In this document: positions 37,732 to 46,843 of the stretch, one piece after another
How positions within the stretch are numbered: the stretch's first letter is position 1
How the letters are laid out: every line of letters starts with the position of its first letter
NCBI GenBank assembly: GCA_016721245.1
Contig: JADKIQ010000002.1
Span: forward strand, 431,219 to 495,218
Length of the DNA stretch: 64,000 nucleotides
Reading direction: 5' to 3'
Source of the DNA: Sphingobacteriales bacterium
GTDB lineage: Bacteria > Bacteroidota > Bacteroidia > Chitinophagales > JADIYW01
Translations under genes and position numbers: made by a program
Notes under the pieces: generated by a model
What the model was told of the DNA's origin: nothing
The model's database searches: none
Seen by the model: the letters and a program-made list of their open reading frames with translations, nothing else

Positions 37732-39337
37732 TTACATACTTTTTGCTTTAGTAGTTGTTTCGAATTGCCTTTTTGCAAAAGGAAATCCCGGAAAATATAT
37801 TGTCTATTTCAAAGACAAACCAACAAATGTAGATGTGACAAAACTGTTTAATGAAAATGCTCTTCAAAAACGGGAAAAATATAATATTCCCTTTGATGAG
37901 CGAGATTATCCGGTCAGTACAACCTATATAGAACACTTAAGAAGTATAAATGCTGATATCATAAATACCTCTAACTGGCTGAATGCCGTATTGGTAAGTC
38001 TGGATGAAAATACAGCAGAACAAATACTTGAGTTGCCATTTGTTGCATCCATGGAGAAGGTAGAAAAAACAAATGCAGGAGGTATAGCATCTGCTACAGA
38101 TATAAATGCATGCGAAGGAACAAACGAAATACAGGATTATGAAGATAATTTTACCAACTCTTTTCCTCAAACACAATTATTAAACGGACAATATTTGCAC
38201 GAACAAGGATTTAGCGGTGAAAATATGACGATTGCTGTTTGTGATAATGGTTTTCAAAATGCAAATACTATTGCAGCATTTACACAGGTTTTTAGTGACA
38301 ACAGAATACTTGGGACCTATGATTACGTACATGGCGATTCATTGGTTTATGATGAAGGAACACATGGATTGAGTTGTTTTTCATTTATCGGTGGCTTAAA
38401 GGATAATCAATATATCGGTACTGCTACGAAGTCAAATTTTTACCTTTTTCATACAGAAGATAACAGTGGAGAAAGAATACAGGAAGAGTTTAATCTTGCA
38501 GCAGCTTTAGAAAGATGTACACAATTAGGAGTGGATGTGGTTAGTATTTCATTAGGTTATTTTATTTTTAATAACGAACCTCAAAATAATTATGATACAA
38601 CTGATACAAAAACAAATAATACAATCGGTGCAAAAGCCGTTAATATGGCAAGTTCAAAAGGATTACTAGTATGTGTTGCTGCTGGAAACTCTGATAATGG
38701 TTTATGGGTGACTTCCCCTGCATGCGCTGATAGTGCTTTAGCAGTGGCAAGTGTTAATATCAATGGTGTGCCTGCTATATCTTCAAGTGTCGGAATTCCC
38801 GGTGATTTGAGGATTAAGCCTAACGTTGCAGCTGTAGGTGTTAATCCGTGGTATTTTAACTATTTAGGACAACTTACCAACTCTAATGGAGGTACATCGT
38901 TTGCCACGCCTCAAATTGCAGGCTTATCCGCCTGTTTATGGCAGGCATTTCCGGCTAAAACCAATTGGGAAATAAAAACAGCGATTGAACAAAGTGCTTC
39001 GCAATACCTTACACCTGATAAGAAAATTGGTTATGGTATTCCCGATTTTCAGAAAGCATACAATTTACTCGCAACTCCGACGTTTGTAACCAATAAGAGT
39101 TTAGAAAATGAAATTTCTGTTTATCCAAATCCATTCCAATCCGGTTTGAATATCGTTTGTCAGTCAAACCTGAGAGTGGAAAATATTCTGGTGATGAATA
39201 ATGTTGGTCAAACGATTTATTCGGTTAACCGCCCCGCAGAAAATACACTGGCATTAAATGATTTGCCGAAAGGCATGTATTTACTGCAGATTGAAACAGA
39301 TAAAGGTATGCTCATCAAAAAGATAATAAAGGATTAA
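37718..39337 (+). CDS. Subtilisin-family (S8) secreted serine protease with T9SS sorting domain
   Basis: A 539-residue protease. Signal peptide MGKNNYILFALVVVSNCLFA, then an inhibitor-like propeptide, then the catalytic domain with Asp176 (IAVCDNGFQ), His216 (EGTHGLS), Asn324 (AAGNSDNG, oxyanion) and Ser394 (GGTSFATPQIAG). The C-terminal 75 residues (ISVYPNPFQSGLNIV ... GMYLLQIETDKGM) form a type A T9SS sorting domain. The start lies inside the lipoprotein gene, a 14-bp overlap that suggests coupling. Confidence 0.92.
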   Translation: MGKNNYILFALVVVSNCLFAKGNPGKYIVYFKDKPTNVDVTKLFNENALQKREKYNIPFDERDYPVSTTYIEHLRSINADIINTSNWLNAVLVSLDENTAEQILELPFVASMEKVEKTNAGGIASATDINACEGTNEIQDYEDNFTNSFPQTQLLNGQYLHEQGFSGENMTIAVCDNGFQNANTIAAFTQVFSDNRILGTYDYVHGDSLVYDEGTHGLSCFSFIGGLKDNQYIGTATKSNFYLFHTEDNSGERIQEEFNLAAALERCTQLGVDVVSISLGYFIFNNEPQNNYDTTDTKTNNTIGAKAVNMASSKGLLVCVAAGNSDNGLWVTSPACADSALAVASVNINGVPAISSSVGIPGDLRIKPNVAAVGVNPWYFNYLGQLTNSNGGTSFATPQIAGLSACLWQAFPAKTNWEIKTAIEQSASQYLTPDKKIGYGIPDFQKAYNLLATPTFVTNKSLENEISVYPNPFQSGLNIVCQSNLRVENILVMNNVGQTIYSVNRPAENTLALNDLPKGMYLLQIETDKGMLIKKIIKD

Positions 39338-39385
39338 TCTGAATAGTGGCATCAACTCGTTATTTTTAATCCATCAAATCCGCTA

Positions 39386-41779
39386 ATGAAATTCAACTCA
39401 ATCATATTCCTTTTCACCATTTTACTCTTATCGTTTAACGTATTTTCTCAGGATGAAAAACCAGAGAATTTCACACTAAGCGGTTACCTCAAAGATGCTA
39501 AAAACGGGGAAGTACTTATTGGCGCAAACGTTTATGTTCAGGGCAATAACGCGTTGGGTGCCACTACCAACTTATATGGTTTCTATTCCTTGTCATTGCC
39601 GAAAGGAACGTATCAAATCGCTTTTTCCTATTTAGGTTTTAATACTAAAATTGAAACTATTGTATTGGATAAAGATGTTCGAATCAATACAGAATTATCT
39701 GATGACGCAAAAATACTGGAAGAAGTGGTGATTACGGATGAACGGAAAGATGAAAATGTAAAGAGCACGACATTAGGAAAAGAAGAACTCTCCACCGACA
39801 GGATAAAATCTATTCCGGCGTTTATGGGAGAAGTGGATATCATCAAAGCGATACAGTTATTGCCCGGTGTACAGGCAGCAGGTGAGGGCAATTCCGGCAT
39901 TTATGTGCGTGGCGGCGGCCCCGATCAGAATCTTGTTTTACTGGATGATGCCATCGTTTACAATACAGGACATTTATTCGGTTTCTTTTCCGTATTTAAT
40001 GCCGATGCGGTAAAAAATACAACTTTATACAAAGGCACCATGCCGTCTAATTATGGCGGCCGTCTTTCTTCTGTAATTGACATACAAATGAAGGAAGGAA
40101 ATAATAAACGCTTTGAAATGGAAGGCGGTATCGGTATTATTTCTTCACGTTTGACATTGCAGGGACCTTTTAAAAAACCGAAGTCGCCTAAACCGGCTAA
40201 TGGCTCTTTCTTGATTTCCGGCAGAAGAACCTATGTATTTGATATTGCGCAACCGTTTCTGAAAAGAACGGATTTTGCAGGTACCAACTATTTTTTCTAT
40301 GATGTAAATATTAAGGCGAATTATCGTTTCTCCGATAAAGACAGATTATATATCAGCGGTTACTACGGAAGAGATGTTTTTGTGTACAACTCGGCAAAAA
40401 ACAATACGAATGTAAAAATTCCCTGGGGGAATGCCACAGCAACCGTGCGTTACAATCACTTGTTCAATGATAAATTATTCATGAACATGTCTTTTATCTT
40501 TAACGATTACCAATTCAGTTTTAACGGACAGCAACTGGATTTCGGATTTAAAGCTTCTTCCGGTGTGCGTGATTATAACCTGAAAATGGATTTGGATTAT
40601 TATGTGAATACCAAACATAAACTGAAATTCGGGGTTACGTACACGCATCACCGTATGACGCCAACACAGGCTGTATTGCGCAGCGGCGATACCAATTTTG
40701 AAACCAATCTGAACAGAAGATATTCTCATGAAGTTGCCTTGTATGCAGACCATGAGTATTCGGTGAATGAAAAATTAAAATTTGATTTCGGATTCCGTTT
40801 AAGTCTCTTTCAGCACATTGGTCCTTATAAAGATATTAGAGGCGATGGCGTTGCAGGGTTTGACACGACTAACTATGGTAAAGCAAAACCAATCAAAACC
40901 TATGTCGGTCCGGAGCCACGCATGAGTATGCGCTACGCATTCGGGAAAGAAAATTCTATAAAATTCGGGGCAGGACTGAACTATCAGTATATACATTTAG
41001 TTTCCAGTTCCAACAGTACACTACCTACTGATATCTGGGTGCAAAGTTCCGCTTTCGTGAAACCACAAATGGCATTACAATACTCTGTGGGTTACTTCAG
41101 AAACTTTAAGGATAATATGTTTGAAGCTTCCGTGGAAGTTTACTTCAAACATCTCTGGAATCAGATAGAATATTCAGAAAGTTATGTGAACGAATTAAAT
41201 GTGGACCAGGAACGTGGATATGTTTTTGGCAAAGGAAAAGCATATGGTATTGAATTGTTCTTGAAAAAAAGAACAGGAAAATTAAACGGATGGATTGGAT
41301 ATACCTTGGCGCGTTCGGATAGAAAATTTGCGGATTTAAATGAAGGAAAGATATTCCCGGCAAAATATGACAGAACGAATGATTTGACCATTAATCTGGC
41401 CTATGATTTCAATAAAGAATGGACACTTGGTGCCACCTGGGTGTATGCTACGGGTAATGCCATCACGCCGGTTACCGGAATTGGTATCGTAGAGTTTTCA
41501 CCGTTTTTTATTTATGGACAGCGCAACTCCATTCGTGTGCCTGCTTATCACCGCTTAGATTTTTCTTTAAATTACAGTCCGGTGCCGAAGCGTAAACCTA
41601 ATCGCAGATGGCGCTCCAGTTATAACCTTTCCGTGTACAATGTTTACAACCGCAAGAACACTTATTTCATTTATAATAAAGTAGAAGGAGATGTAAAATC
41701 CGGTAACTTAAAACAAACCGCCATTAATGTCTCTTTATTTCCTGTGATTCCTTCCTTTACCTGGAATTTTAAATTTTAG
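39386..41779 (+). CDS. TonB-dependent receptor with carboxypeptidase-like N-terminal domain
   Basis: A 797-residue outer-membrane receptor. Signal peptide (MKFNSIIFLFTILLLSFNVF), CarboxypepD_reg-like domain (LSGYLKDAKNGEVLIGANVYV, residues 30-110), plug domain with VDIIKAIQLLPGVQAAGEGNSGIYVRGGGPDQNLVLLDDA, and a beta barrel ending FPVIPSFTWNFKF with terminal Phe. It imports a ligand using TonB energy. The next gene, a DUF4249 lipoprotein 3 bp downstream, is its usual partner. Confidence 0.93.
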   Translation: MKFNSIIFLFTILLLSFNVFSQDEKPENFTLSGYLKDAKNGEVLIGANVYVQGNNALGATTNLYGFYSLSLPKGTYQIAFSYLGFNTKIETIVLDKDVRINTELSDDAKILEEVVITDERKDENVKSTTLGKEELSTDRIKSIPAFMGEVDIIKAIQLLPGVQAAGEGNSGIYVRGGGPDQNLVLLDDAIVYNTGHLFGFFSVFNADAVKNTTLYKGTMPSNYGGRLSSVIDIQMKEGNNKRFEMEGGIGIISSRLTLQGPFKKPKSPKPANGSFLISGRRTYVFDIAQPFLKRTDFAGTNYFFYDVNIKANYRFSDKDRLYISGYYGRDVFVYNSAKNNTNVKIPWGNATATVRYNHLFNDKLFMNMSFIFNDYQFSFNGQQLDFGFKASSGVRDYNLKMDLDYYVNTKHKLKFGVTYTHHRMTPTQAVLRSGDTNFETNLNRRYSHEVALYADHEYSVNEKLKFDFGFRLSLFQHIGPYKDIRGDGVAGFDTTNYGKAKPIKTYVGPEPRMSMRYAFGKENSIKFGAGLNYQYIHLVSSSNSTLPTDIWVQSSAFVKPQMALQYSVGYFRNFKDNMFEASVEVYFKHLWNQIEYSESYVNELNVDQERGYVFGKGKAYGIELFLKKRTGKLNGWIGYTLARSDRKFADLNEGKIFPAKYDRTNDLTINLAYDFNKEWTLGATWVYATGNAITPVTGIGIVEFSPFFIYGQRNSIRVPAYHRLDFSLNYSPVPKRKPNRRWRSSYNLSVYNVYNRKNTYFIYNKVEGDVKSGNLKQTAINVSLFPVIPSFTWNFKF

Positions 41780-41782
41780 AAT

Positions 41783-42742
41783 ATGCAAAACTTAAAAAAA
41801 TATATACTCTTCTTTAGTGTTTGCATAATTGCTGCCTGCGAGAAAGAAATTGATTTAAAAGTACCGAATCCGAAGGATGCTTATGTGGTGGAAGGACATA
41901 TTGAAAACGGCATTCCGCCTTATGTTTTGCTAACAAAGAATGCGGCTTTTTATGGCAATATCAACCTGAGTAATTTGGCCAACTATTTCGTAAGCGGTGC
42001 CAATGTTACGGTAATTTCCGGAAATGATACCATTCCTTTGGTAGAATACAACGGAGCCATTTTGCAAAGTTTACCCGATTCTATTGCTGTTCCTTTAGCG
42101 GCACAATTCGGATTGAATATTTCCAGCGCGTCAGAATTTCCTCCGATTATAATTTATACGGTTGGCTTGGATAATTTAGCTTATGTAGGAGAAACAGGAA
42201 AACGATATGATTTGAAAATTGAAATAGACGGCAAAACGATTACCTCTTCTACCACTGTACCACCACCTGTTTTCTTTGATTCTCTGTGGTTGCGCCCGCA
42301 TCCAAATGCAACGCTGGCGGATTCTTTTTATCAGGTGTATGGCAGATTGCAGGATCCGCCCGCTGCAGGAACGTTCTACCGCTATTTTACCAAAGCAGAT
42401 AATGAAGCCTTTTTAATTAATGACCGCTCCGTGTTTGATGATGCATTAATCAACGGAGGCATCATAGAAATATTTATTCCCAAAGGACGCCAGATAGGCA
42501 CAACAGCCAGTGGTGATTTTGACAGAAATGGTTATTGGGATATAAGAGATTCCGTTTGTACCATTAAACTTTCTGTAATAGACAAAGCACATTATGATTT
42601 CTGGCGAACGGTGGAGTCAAACAGAAGTAGCTTGGGAAATCCTTTCGGTTCAGCTGTATTTGTGAAATCTAATGTAAACGGCGCGTATGGAGTCTGGGGT
42701 GGCTATGGTAGTATTACCGGCAGTTTTGTTAGAGTGCCGTAA
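41783..42742 (+). CDS. DUF4249 lipoprotein, partner of the TonB receptor
   Basis: A 319-residue lipoprotein (signal ending SVCIIAAC, Cys 19). The DUF4249 features are VPNPKDAYVVEGHIENGIPPYVLLTKNAAFYG, the YDLKIEIDGKTITSSTTVPPPVFFDSLW motif, and the C-terminal NVNGAYGVWGGYGSITGSFVRVP. Proteins of this family sit at the cell surface beside a TonB receptor and probably bind the ligand. It forms one transcription unit with the receptor. Confidence 0.92.
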   Translation: MQNLKKYILFFSVCIIAACEKEIDLKVPNPKDAYVVEGHIENGIPPYVLLTKNAAFYGNINLSNLANYFVSGANVTVISGNDTIPLVEYNGAILQSLPDSIAVPLAAQFGLNISSASEFPPIIIYTVGLDNLAYVGETGKRYDLKIEIDGKTITSSTTVPPPVFFDSLWLRPHPNATLADSFYQVYGRLQDPPAAGTFYRYFTKADNEAFLINDRSVFDDALINGGIIEIFIPKGRQIGTTASGDFDRNGYWDIRDSVCTIKLSVIDKAHYDFWRTVESNRSSLGNPFGSAVFVKSNVNGAYGVWGGYGSITGSFVRVP

Positions 42743-42747
42743 TTAAT

Positions 42748-42770
42748 ATGTCATGCGAGCGGAGCAATCT
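42748..42770 (+). repeat. Dispersed GCGAG...GCAATCT repeat, copy B
   Basis: TGTCATGCGAGCGGAGCAAT then CTA: a shortened relative of the copies at 34902 and 46323, again intergenic just after a stop codon. Confidence 0.4.
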
Positions 42771-42798
42771 ATTAAGATTTTATTGTAAATAGAATAGA

Positions 42799-43395
42799 TT
42801 AATAAATCTTCTTCTTCAATTCTTCTTTGACTGTATTAAACCATTCATCCTTTAAAATACTGAGAATGATACTGTCTCTTCTTCTACCGTTTGGTAAAAG
42901 AAGATGACTGCGTAATACGCCTTCTTCGATACAACCAATTGCTTTCATGGCGGCAATGCTTCTTTTATTATTATTGTCGGCTCTTAAGGCTACACGCTCT
43001 GCACCTAAAGTTTCAAATGCAAAACTTAATAAAAGCAATTTGCAATGTCTGTTTAAGCCGCTTCGCTGGAAATCTTTTCCATACCAGGTATAGCCAATTT
43101 CTAAAGACTGATGCGGAATTTGGATGTCGTAAAAACGTGTACTGCCTGCATATTGCTGTGTCTTTTTATCAAAAATAATGAATGGATACTCCGTTTTATT
43201 TTTTCTGCACAACAATGCATTTTCAATATAACGTTTAAGGTTTTCTTCACCGTCTGCCTGCTGATACGAGTATGTCCACAATTCCGGTTCATTTAAAGAA
43301 AAGTGAAGCAGGTGTTCAACATCACTTTCCTGTAGTGGTCGGAGCAAAACACGTTCGTTTTCCAGTATGTACTCTTTATCAAAATCTACTTGCAT
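42799..43395 (-). CDS. GNAT family acetyltransferase, RimJ/RimL type
   Basis: Start set at 43395 (MQVDFDKEYILENERVLLRPLQ). RimJ/L-type acetyltransferase: ERVLLRPLQESDVEHLLHFS at the N-terminus, then LEIGYTWYGKDFQRSGLNRHCKLLLLSFAFETLGAERVALRADNNNKRSIAAMKAIG, the typical acetyl-CoA loop and N-x-x-S pair, ending HLLLPNGRRRDSIILSIL. Acts on an N-terminal amine or small-molecule amine; substrate unknown. Confidence 0.88.
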   Translation of the reverse strand: MQVDFDKEYILENERVLLRPLQESDVEHLLHFSLNEPELWTYSYQQADGEENLKRYIENALLCRKNKTEYPFIIFDKKTQQYAGSTRFYDIQIPHQSLEIGYTWYGKDFQRSGLNRHCKLLLLSFAFETLGAERVALRADNNNKRSIAAMKAIGCIEEGVLRSHLLLPNGRRRDSIILSILKDEWFNTVKEELKKKIY

Positions 43396-43399
43396 AGTA

Positions 43400-43843
43400 T
43401 TAAATATCCCATGAATAATAATTGTGTGCTTCATCCAGTTCAAATCCAGTCTTTGGATACAAGTTGTTGCCGATGAGATTACTTTTGGCCGTTTCCAGCA
43501 TCATGCCGCAGCTGCCGGATGTTTGGCATAATTCTTTTGCTGCTTCAATCAGTGCAACAGAAATTCCTTTACCACGTTGTTCCGAAGTAATAAATAAATC
43601 ATTCAACAGCCAGAAACGTTTCATGCGGGTAGAGGAGAAGAGCGGATACAACTGAACAAAACCTGTAAGCATATGCGCTTCATTTTCTGCAACAAAAATA
43701 ACCGATTCATTCTTGTGTATTCTTTCCGATAAAAAAATCTCAGCCTGCTCAATATCAGATGCCTTTTCATAAAAAACACGATAAGCGTCAAATAATGCCG
43801 CGAGTTGCGGGATATCTTCTATGTTTGCTCTGCGGATATTCAT
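43400..43843 (-). CDS. GNAT family N-acetyltransferase
   Basis: A 147-residue GNAT with the acetyl-CoA binding motif LFITSEQRGKGISVALIEAAKELC and the preceding strand VQLYPLFSSTRMKRFWLLND. The N-terminus IRRANIEDIPQLAALFDAYR is typical. Downstream gene of the DinB/GNAT run; the stop-start distance to the next GNAT is about 4 bp. Substrate unknown. Confidence 0.87.
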   Translation of the reverse strand: MNIRRANIEDIPQLAALFDAYRVFYEKASDIEQAEIFLSERIHKNESVIFVAENEAHMLTGFVQLYPLFSSTRMKRFWLLNDLFITSEQRGKGISVALIEAAKELCQTSGSCGMMLETAKSNLIGNNLYPKTGFELDEAHNYYSWDI

Positions 43844-43844
43844 C

Positions 43845-44366
43845 TTACTGTATTAGTGGTTCGTAGCGTTCTTTTATTACACGAAGATGATGTATCTGAT
43901 GCCCGACCAGCATGTATCCTAATCCAAGCACAGGAACTTTGCGGTTAAAGCAGACGCCGACATTTTTTAAAGCATCCGGCTCAAAACTTTTAAATAATTG
44001 TATTGTTGATTTTCTTACAGTTAATAATTCATCTATAATGTCATCAATTGTTCTGTTGTCGGTTCTGGCATTATTGGCAAATAAATCTTCATCATAGCCC
44101 GGTAAATCATGGGTGTCTCCACGGGCAATCCATAATGCTCTGAAGGATTGTACCCGTTCATTATCGATGATGTGCTGATAAATATCGTTAATGGTCCACT
44201 TGCCCGGAGCATATATTTTACTGCCTATTTTATGCAGTTTATCCATGTCTGTGTTTTCAATAACTTTCTGAGCATTCTCTAATGCTGTAAATAAATCATC
44301 TTCTTCCACCAGATTAATATACCTGTCGAAGAATTCCGGCATCGGTTGTATTTCGCTTTTTTGCAT
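43845..44366 (-). CDS. DinB family protein
   Basis: A 173-residue DinB-fold protein with KWTINDIYQHIIDNERVQSFRALWIARGD (first His), and GLGYMLVGHQIHHLRVIKERY at the C-terminus providing the other His ligands of the usual metal site. Function in this family ranges from thiol transferases to unknown damage-inducible proteins. It ends one base before the GNAT gene, so they are likely cotranscribed. Confidence 0.85.
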   Translation of the reverse strand: MQKSEIQPMPEFFDRYINLVEEDDLFTALENAQKVIENTDMDKLHKIGSKIYAPGKWTINDIYQHIIDNERVQSFRALWIARGDTHDLPGYDEDLFANNARTDNRTIDDIIDELLTVRKSTIQLFKSFEPDALKNVGVCFNRKVPVLGLGYMLVGHQIHHLRVIKERYEPLIQ

Positions 44367-44421
44367 TGTTTAATTTTCAGATACAAAATAGAATATTAAA
44401 ATTCATTTTCAAAAAAATAAA

Positions 44422-45186
44422 TTATGGTTTTGCAATGATTAATCTCAACGCGCAGGTGAAAAAGGGCTGCGTGCGAAAATGTCCGTATTGTTTGTCCCAC
44501 GCACCGGATGCTAAATCATCTGCCAGTCGTTTTACCAACTGTTCCTGTACCTCATCCGTCAAAAATCCCCATGCCGATTGAGACAGACGTACTTCTTTCT
44601 CTAAGAAGGCTTCCGGTCTTCCATAAAATGCTTCCTGAAAACCGTCCACACAATCCAACGGAACTGGAATAGACTGTACGGCACAATTCCCACCCAATGC
44701 ATCTGTAATAAAATCTATAGTCGGATACCGCGCTTTCTCCACTTCAATTAATTCCGGAAAATAATGAGCATTCCAGAATGAATCTAATGCATCAGGATCA
44801 AATGTCATGATGAGCACTTGTTCTTTCGTTACTCTGCGCAGTTCCTGCAAGCCTTTGCGCATATCCGGCCAGTGATGTATGGTTACCATAGCCATCGATG
44901 CATCAAAAGAATCATCATCAAATGGCAAGTTGTCAGCAGTACCTATAATGGCGGGCACTTTGCCGTTTGTTTTTCGTTGCGCCCGCATGACCGAAGAGGG
45001 TTCTACCGCCACCACATATTTGTCATCCGGTTCGTAAGAACCCGCACCGGCACCAACGTTCAATATTGTTTTGGCATTTTCCAAAGCAGTATGCACGTAT
45101 GCTGCTATTCTGGGGTCGGTGCGTCTGTGACCGGAATAACTTTGTCCCAGTTGGTCGTAGTTAAAAGCAGGATTGGAGATTTTCAT
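44422..45186 (-). CDS. Class I SAM-dependent methyltransferase
   Basis: A 254-residue Methyltransf_11-type enzyme. SAM motif I is AKTILNVGAGAGSYEP (residues about 36-51), motif II VVAVEPSSVM, motif III-like NLPFDDDSFDASMAMVTIHHWPDM and LQELRRVTKEQVLIMTFDP. Residues 1-35 (YDQLGQSYSGHRRTDPRIAAY) match the group. Substrate unknown. It is the gene bordering the CRISPR array on the left and is transcribed away from it. Confidence 0.88.
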   Translation of the reverse strand: MKISNPAFNYDQLGQSYSGHRRTDPRIAAYVHTALENAKTILNVGAGAGSYEPDDKYVVAVEPSSVMRAQRKTNGKVPAIIGTADNLPFDDDSFDASMAMVTIHHWPDMRKGLQELRRVTKEQVLIMTFDPDALDSFWNAHYFPELIEVEKARYPTIDFITDALGGNCAVQSIPVPLDCVDGFQEAFYGRPEAFLEKEVRLSQSAWGFLTDEVQEQLVKRLADDLASGAWDKQYGHFRTQPFFTCALRLIIAKP

Positions 45187-45224
45187 AAGACTAATTTAGA
45201 AATAATCTGAAAGAAGAATATTCA

Positions 45225-45244
45225 TTTAACATTTGTTAAATTTG
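45225..45244 (+). promoter_or_regulatory. 16-bp perfect palindrome overlapping a -7 box before the CRISPR array
   Basis: TTTAACATTTGTTAAA at 45225-45240 is a perfect inverted repeat (7+2+7). TAAATTTG at 45237-45244 overlaps its right arm and fits TAnnTTTG on the plus strand, pointing toward the array about 70 bp further on. A further half-site TTTAACA occurs at about 45254. It could be a regulated pre-crRNA promoter; the minus-strand methyltransferase start is 39 bp to the left. Confidence 0.4.
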
Positions 45245-45311
45245 TTGTGAAATGATTTAACACGAGCGACGCGACTGACAAACACAATAAAAATCAATAA
45301 AAATATTTGAG

Positions 45312-46212
45312 TAGATTGTGTTCTTTATATACTAATTTCAACAGTATTTGAACGATATGATTACTATGCAGAGTTGTGAATTGATTTTAGATTGTGTTCT
45401 TTATATACTAATTTCAACGTTTTCATATCAATATTCGGCACCGTAATCAGTTGTGAATTGATTTTAGATTGTGTTCTTTATATACTAATTTCAACTTCCG
45501 CTGTAGGGTACAAAATTTTAATGTTGTGAATTGATTTTAGATTGTGTTCTTTATATACTAATTTCAACCGGTTAAACTAAATTCTGTTGGCGCGTTTTGT
45601 TGTGAATTGATTTTAGATTGTGTTCTTTATATACTAATTTCAATAAGTCCACTTGTTAGTTTAAGTTTCTTTGTTGTGAATTGATTTTAGATTGTGTTCT
45701 TTATATACTAATTTCAACTAATCCGAATGAAATTATTATCTCTGCGCTGTTGTGAATTGATTTTAGATTGTGTTCTTTATATACTAATTTCAACATATAC
45801 ATTAGACGGATGGCAATTTAATTGTTGTGAATTGATTTTAGATTGTGTTCTTTATATACTAATTTCACGCAGGTTGTGAAGATTTTAGATTGTGTTCTTT
45901 ATATACTAATTTCAACGATTGAATTTGATAAATCAATTTATTGTTGTTGTGAATTGATTTTAGATTGTGTTCTTTATATACTAATTTCAACTTTCTCCAT
46001 TACATGCCAACCAACATATGTTGTGAATTGATTTTAGATTGTGTTCTTTATATACTAATTTCGATGGCTTTAAACAATTAGCAGTTAATGTTGTGAATTG
46101 ATTTTAGATTGTGTTCTTTATATACTAATTTCAACATAACTGACAATAATCATTAACAGATTTTTTGTTGTGAATTGATTTTAGATTGTGTTCTTTATAT
46201 ACTAATTTCAAC
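45312..46212 (+). CRISPR. Type II-C CRISPR array, 13 repeats of 46 bp, 12 spacers
   Basis: The repeat is 46 bp, beginning GTTGTGAATTGATTTTA and ending ATACTAATTTCAAC. Repeat starts: 45373, 45450, 45523, 45599, 45673, 45749, 45824, 45873, 45946, 46020, 46090, 46167, plus a first degenerate copy (45312-45342, only its last 31 bp conserved). Spacers are 24-31 bp except one of about 5 bp (45868-45872). Variants: the copy at 45599 ends CAAT; 45824 has lost its last two bases; 45873 lacks TT after GTTGTGAA; 46020 ends TTCGAT. The orientation given is that of the crRNA, deduced from the tracrRNA at 52086. Confidence 0.98.
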
Positions 46213-46263
46213 CGATGTGGCTGTGTTATTAGTATTTATTGGTCTTTTGACTGAAATTAGTAT

Positions 46264-46316
46264 AAAAAAAATGCCTGTTTTTTACTTTAGTTGAGGTAAA
46301 ATCAGGCATTTTTTAA
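46264..46316. terminator. Bidirectional terminator between array and cas2
   Basis: AAAATGCCTG at 46267-46276 pairs with CAGGCATTTT at 46303-46312, with an inner stem TTTTAC/GTAAAA. A-run before and T-run after allow function on both strands: to end the pre-crRNA (plus) and the cas mRNA (minus). GAAATTAGTAT at 46253-46263 is an inverted copy of the repeat's 3' end. Confidence 0.75.
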
Positions 46317-46322
46317 TTTACA

Positions 46323-46445
46323 ACATCATTGCGAGGAACGAAGCAATCTCTTTTTCGATTACTTTAAGTGCTCGCATTATGTGTTATCGAGATGTAGATT
46401 ACTTCCAGCCCGATTGGTCAGGCTTGCGCAACGCTTGCAATGAAG

Positions 46446-46446
<1 letters not shown>
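46323..46446. repeat. Degenerate palindromic REP/MITE-like element, copy C
   Basis: It starts ATTGCGAGGAACGAAGCAAT and CTC, and ends with AGATTACTTC and GCTTGCAATGA in inverted order, so the whole 120 bp can fold back imperfectly. The left end is shared with copies at 34902 and 42748. No coding capacity. The cas2 stop lies at its right end. Confidence 0.5.
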
Positions 46447-46778
<332 letters not shown>

Positions 46779-46786
46779 TTAGAATA

Positions 46787-46834
46787 TTGAATGATGGATG
46801 TTCGATAGATTTAAATTCAACATTCATCATTCAA
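46787..46834. repeat. 16-bp inverted repeat between cas1 and cas2
   Basis: TTGAATGATGGATGTT (46787-46802) and AACATTCATCATTCAA (46819-46834) are complementary at 15 of 16 positions around a 16-nt loop. In the cas mRNA this forms a hairpin just before the cas2 start (46775). It lacks a T-run, so it may act on mRNA stability or translation rather than as a terminator. Confidence 0.6.
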
Positions 46835-46843
46835 CACTCAACA

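Noticed and set aside
45843..46031. Open frame inside the CRISPR array
   Set aside because: It is a translation of repeats and spacers (ILDCVLYILIST repeated), not a gene.
45312..46212. Promoter embedded in each CRISPR repeat
   Set aside because: The repeat's 3' end (ATACTAATTTCAAC) only loosely resembles TAnnTTTG and lacks a correctly spaced -33 element; not supported by sequence alone.
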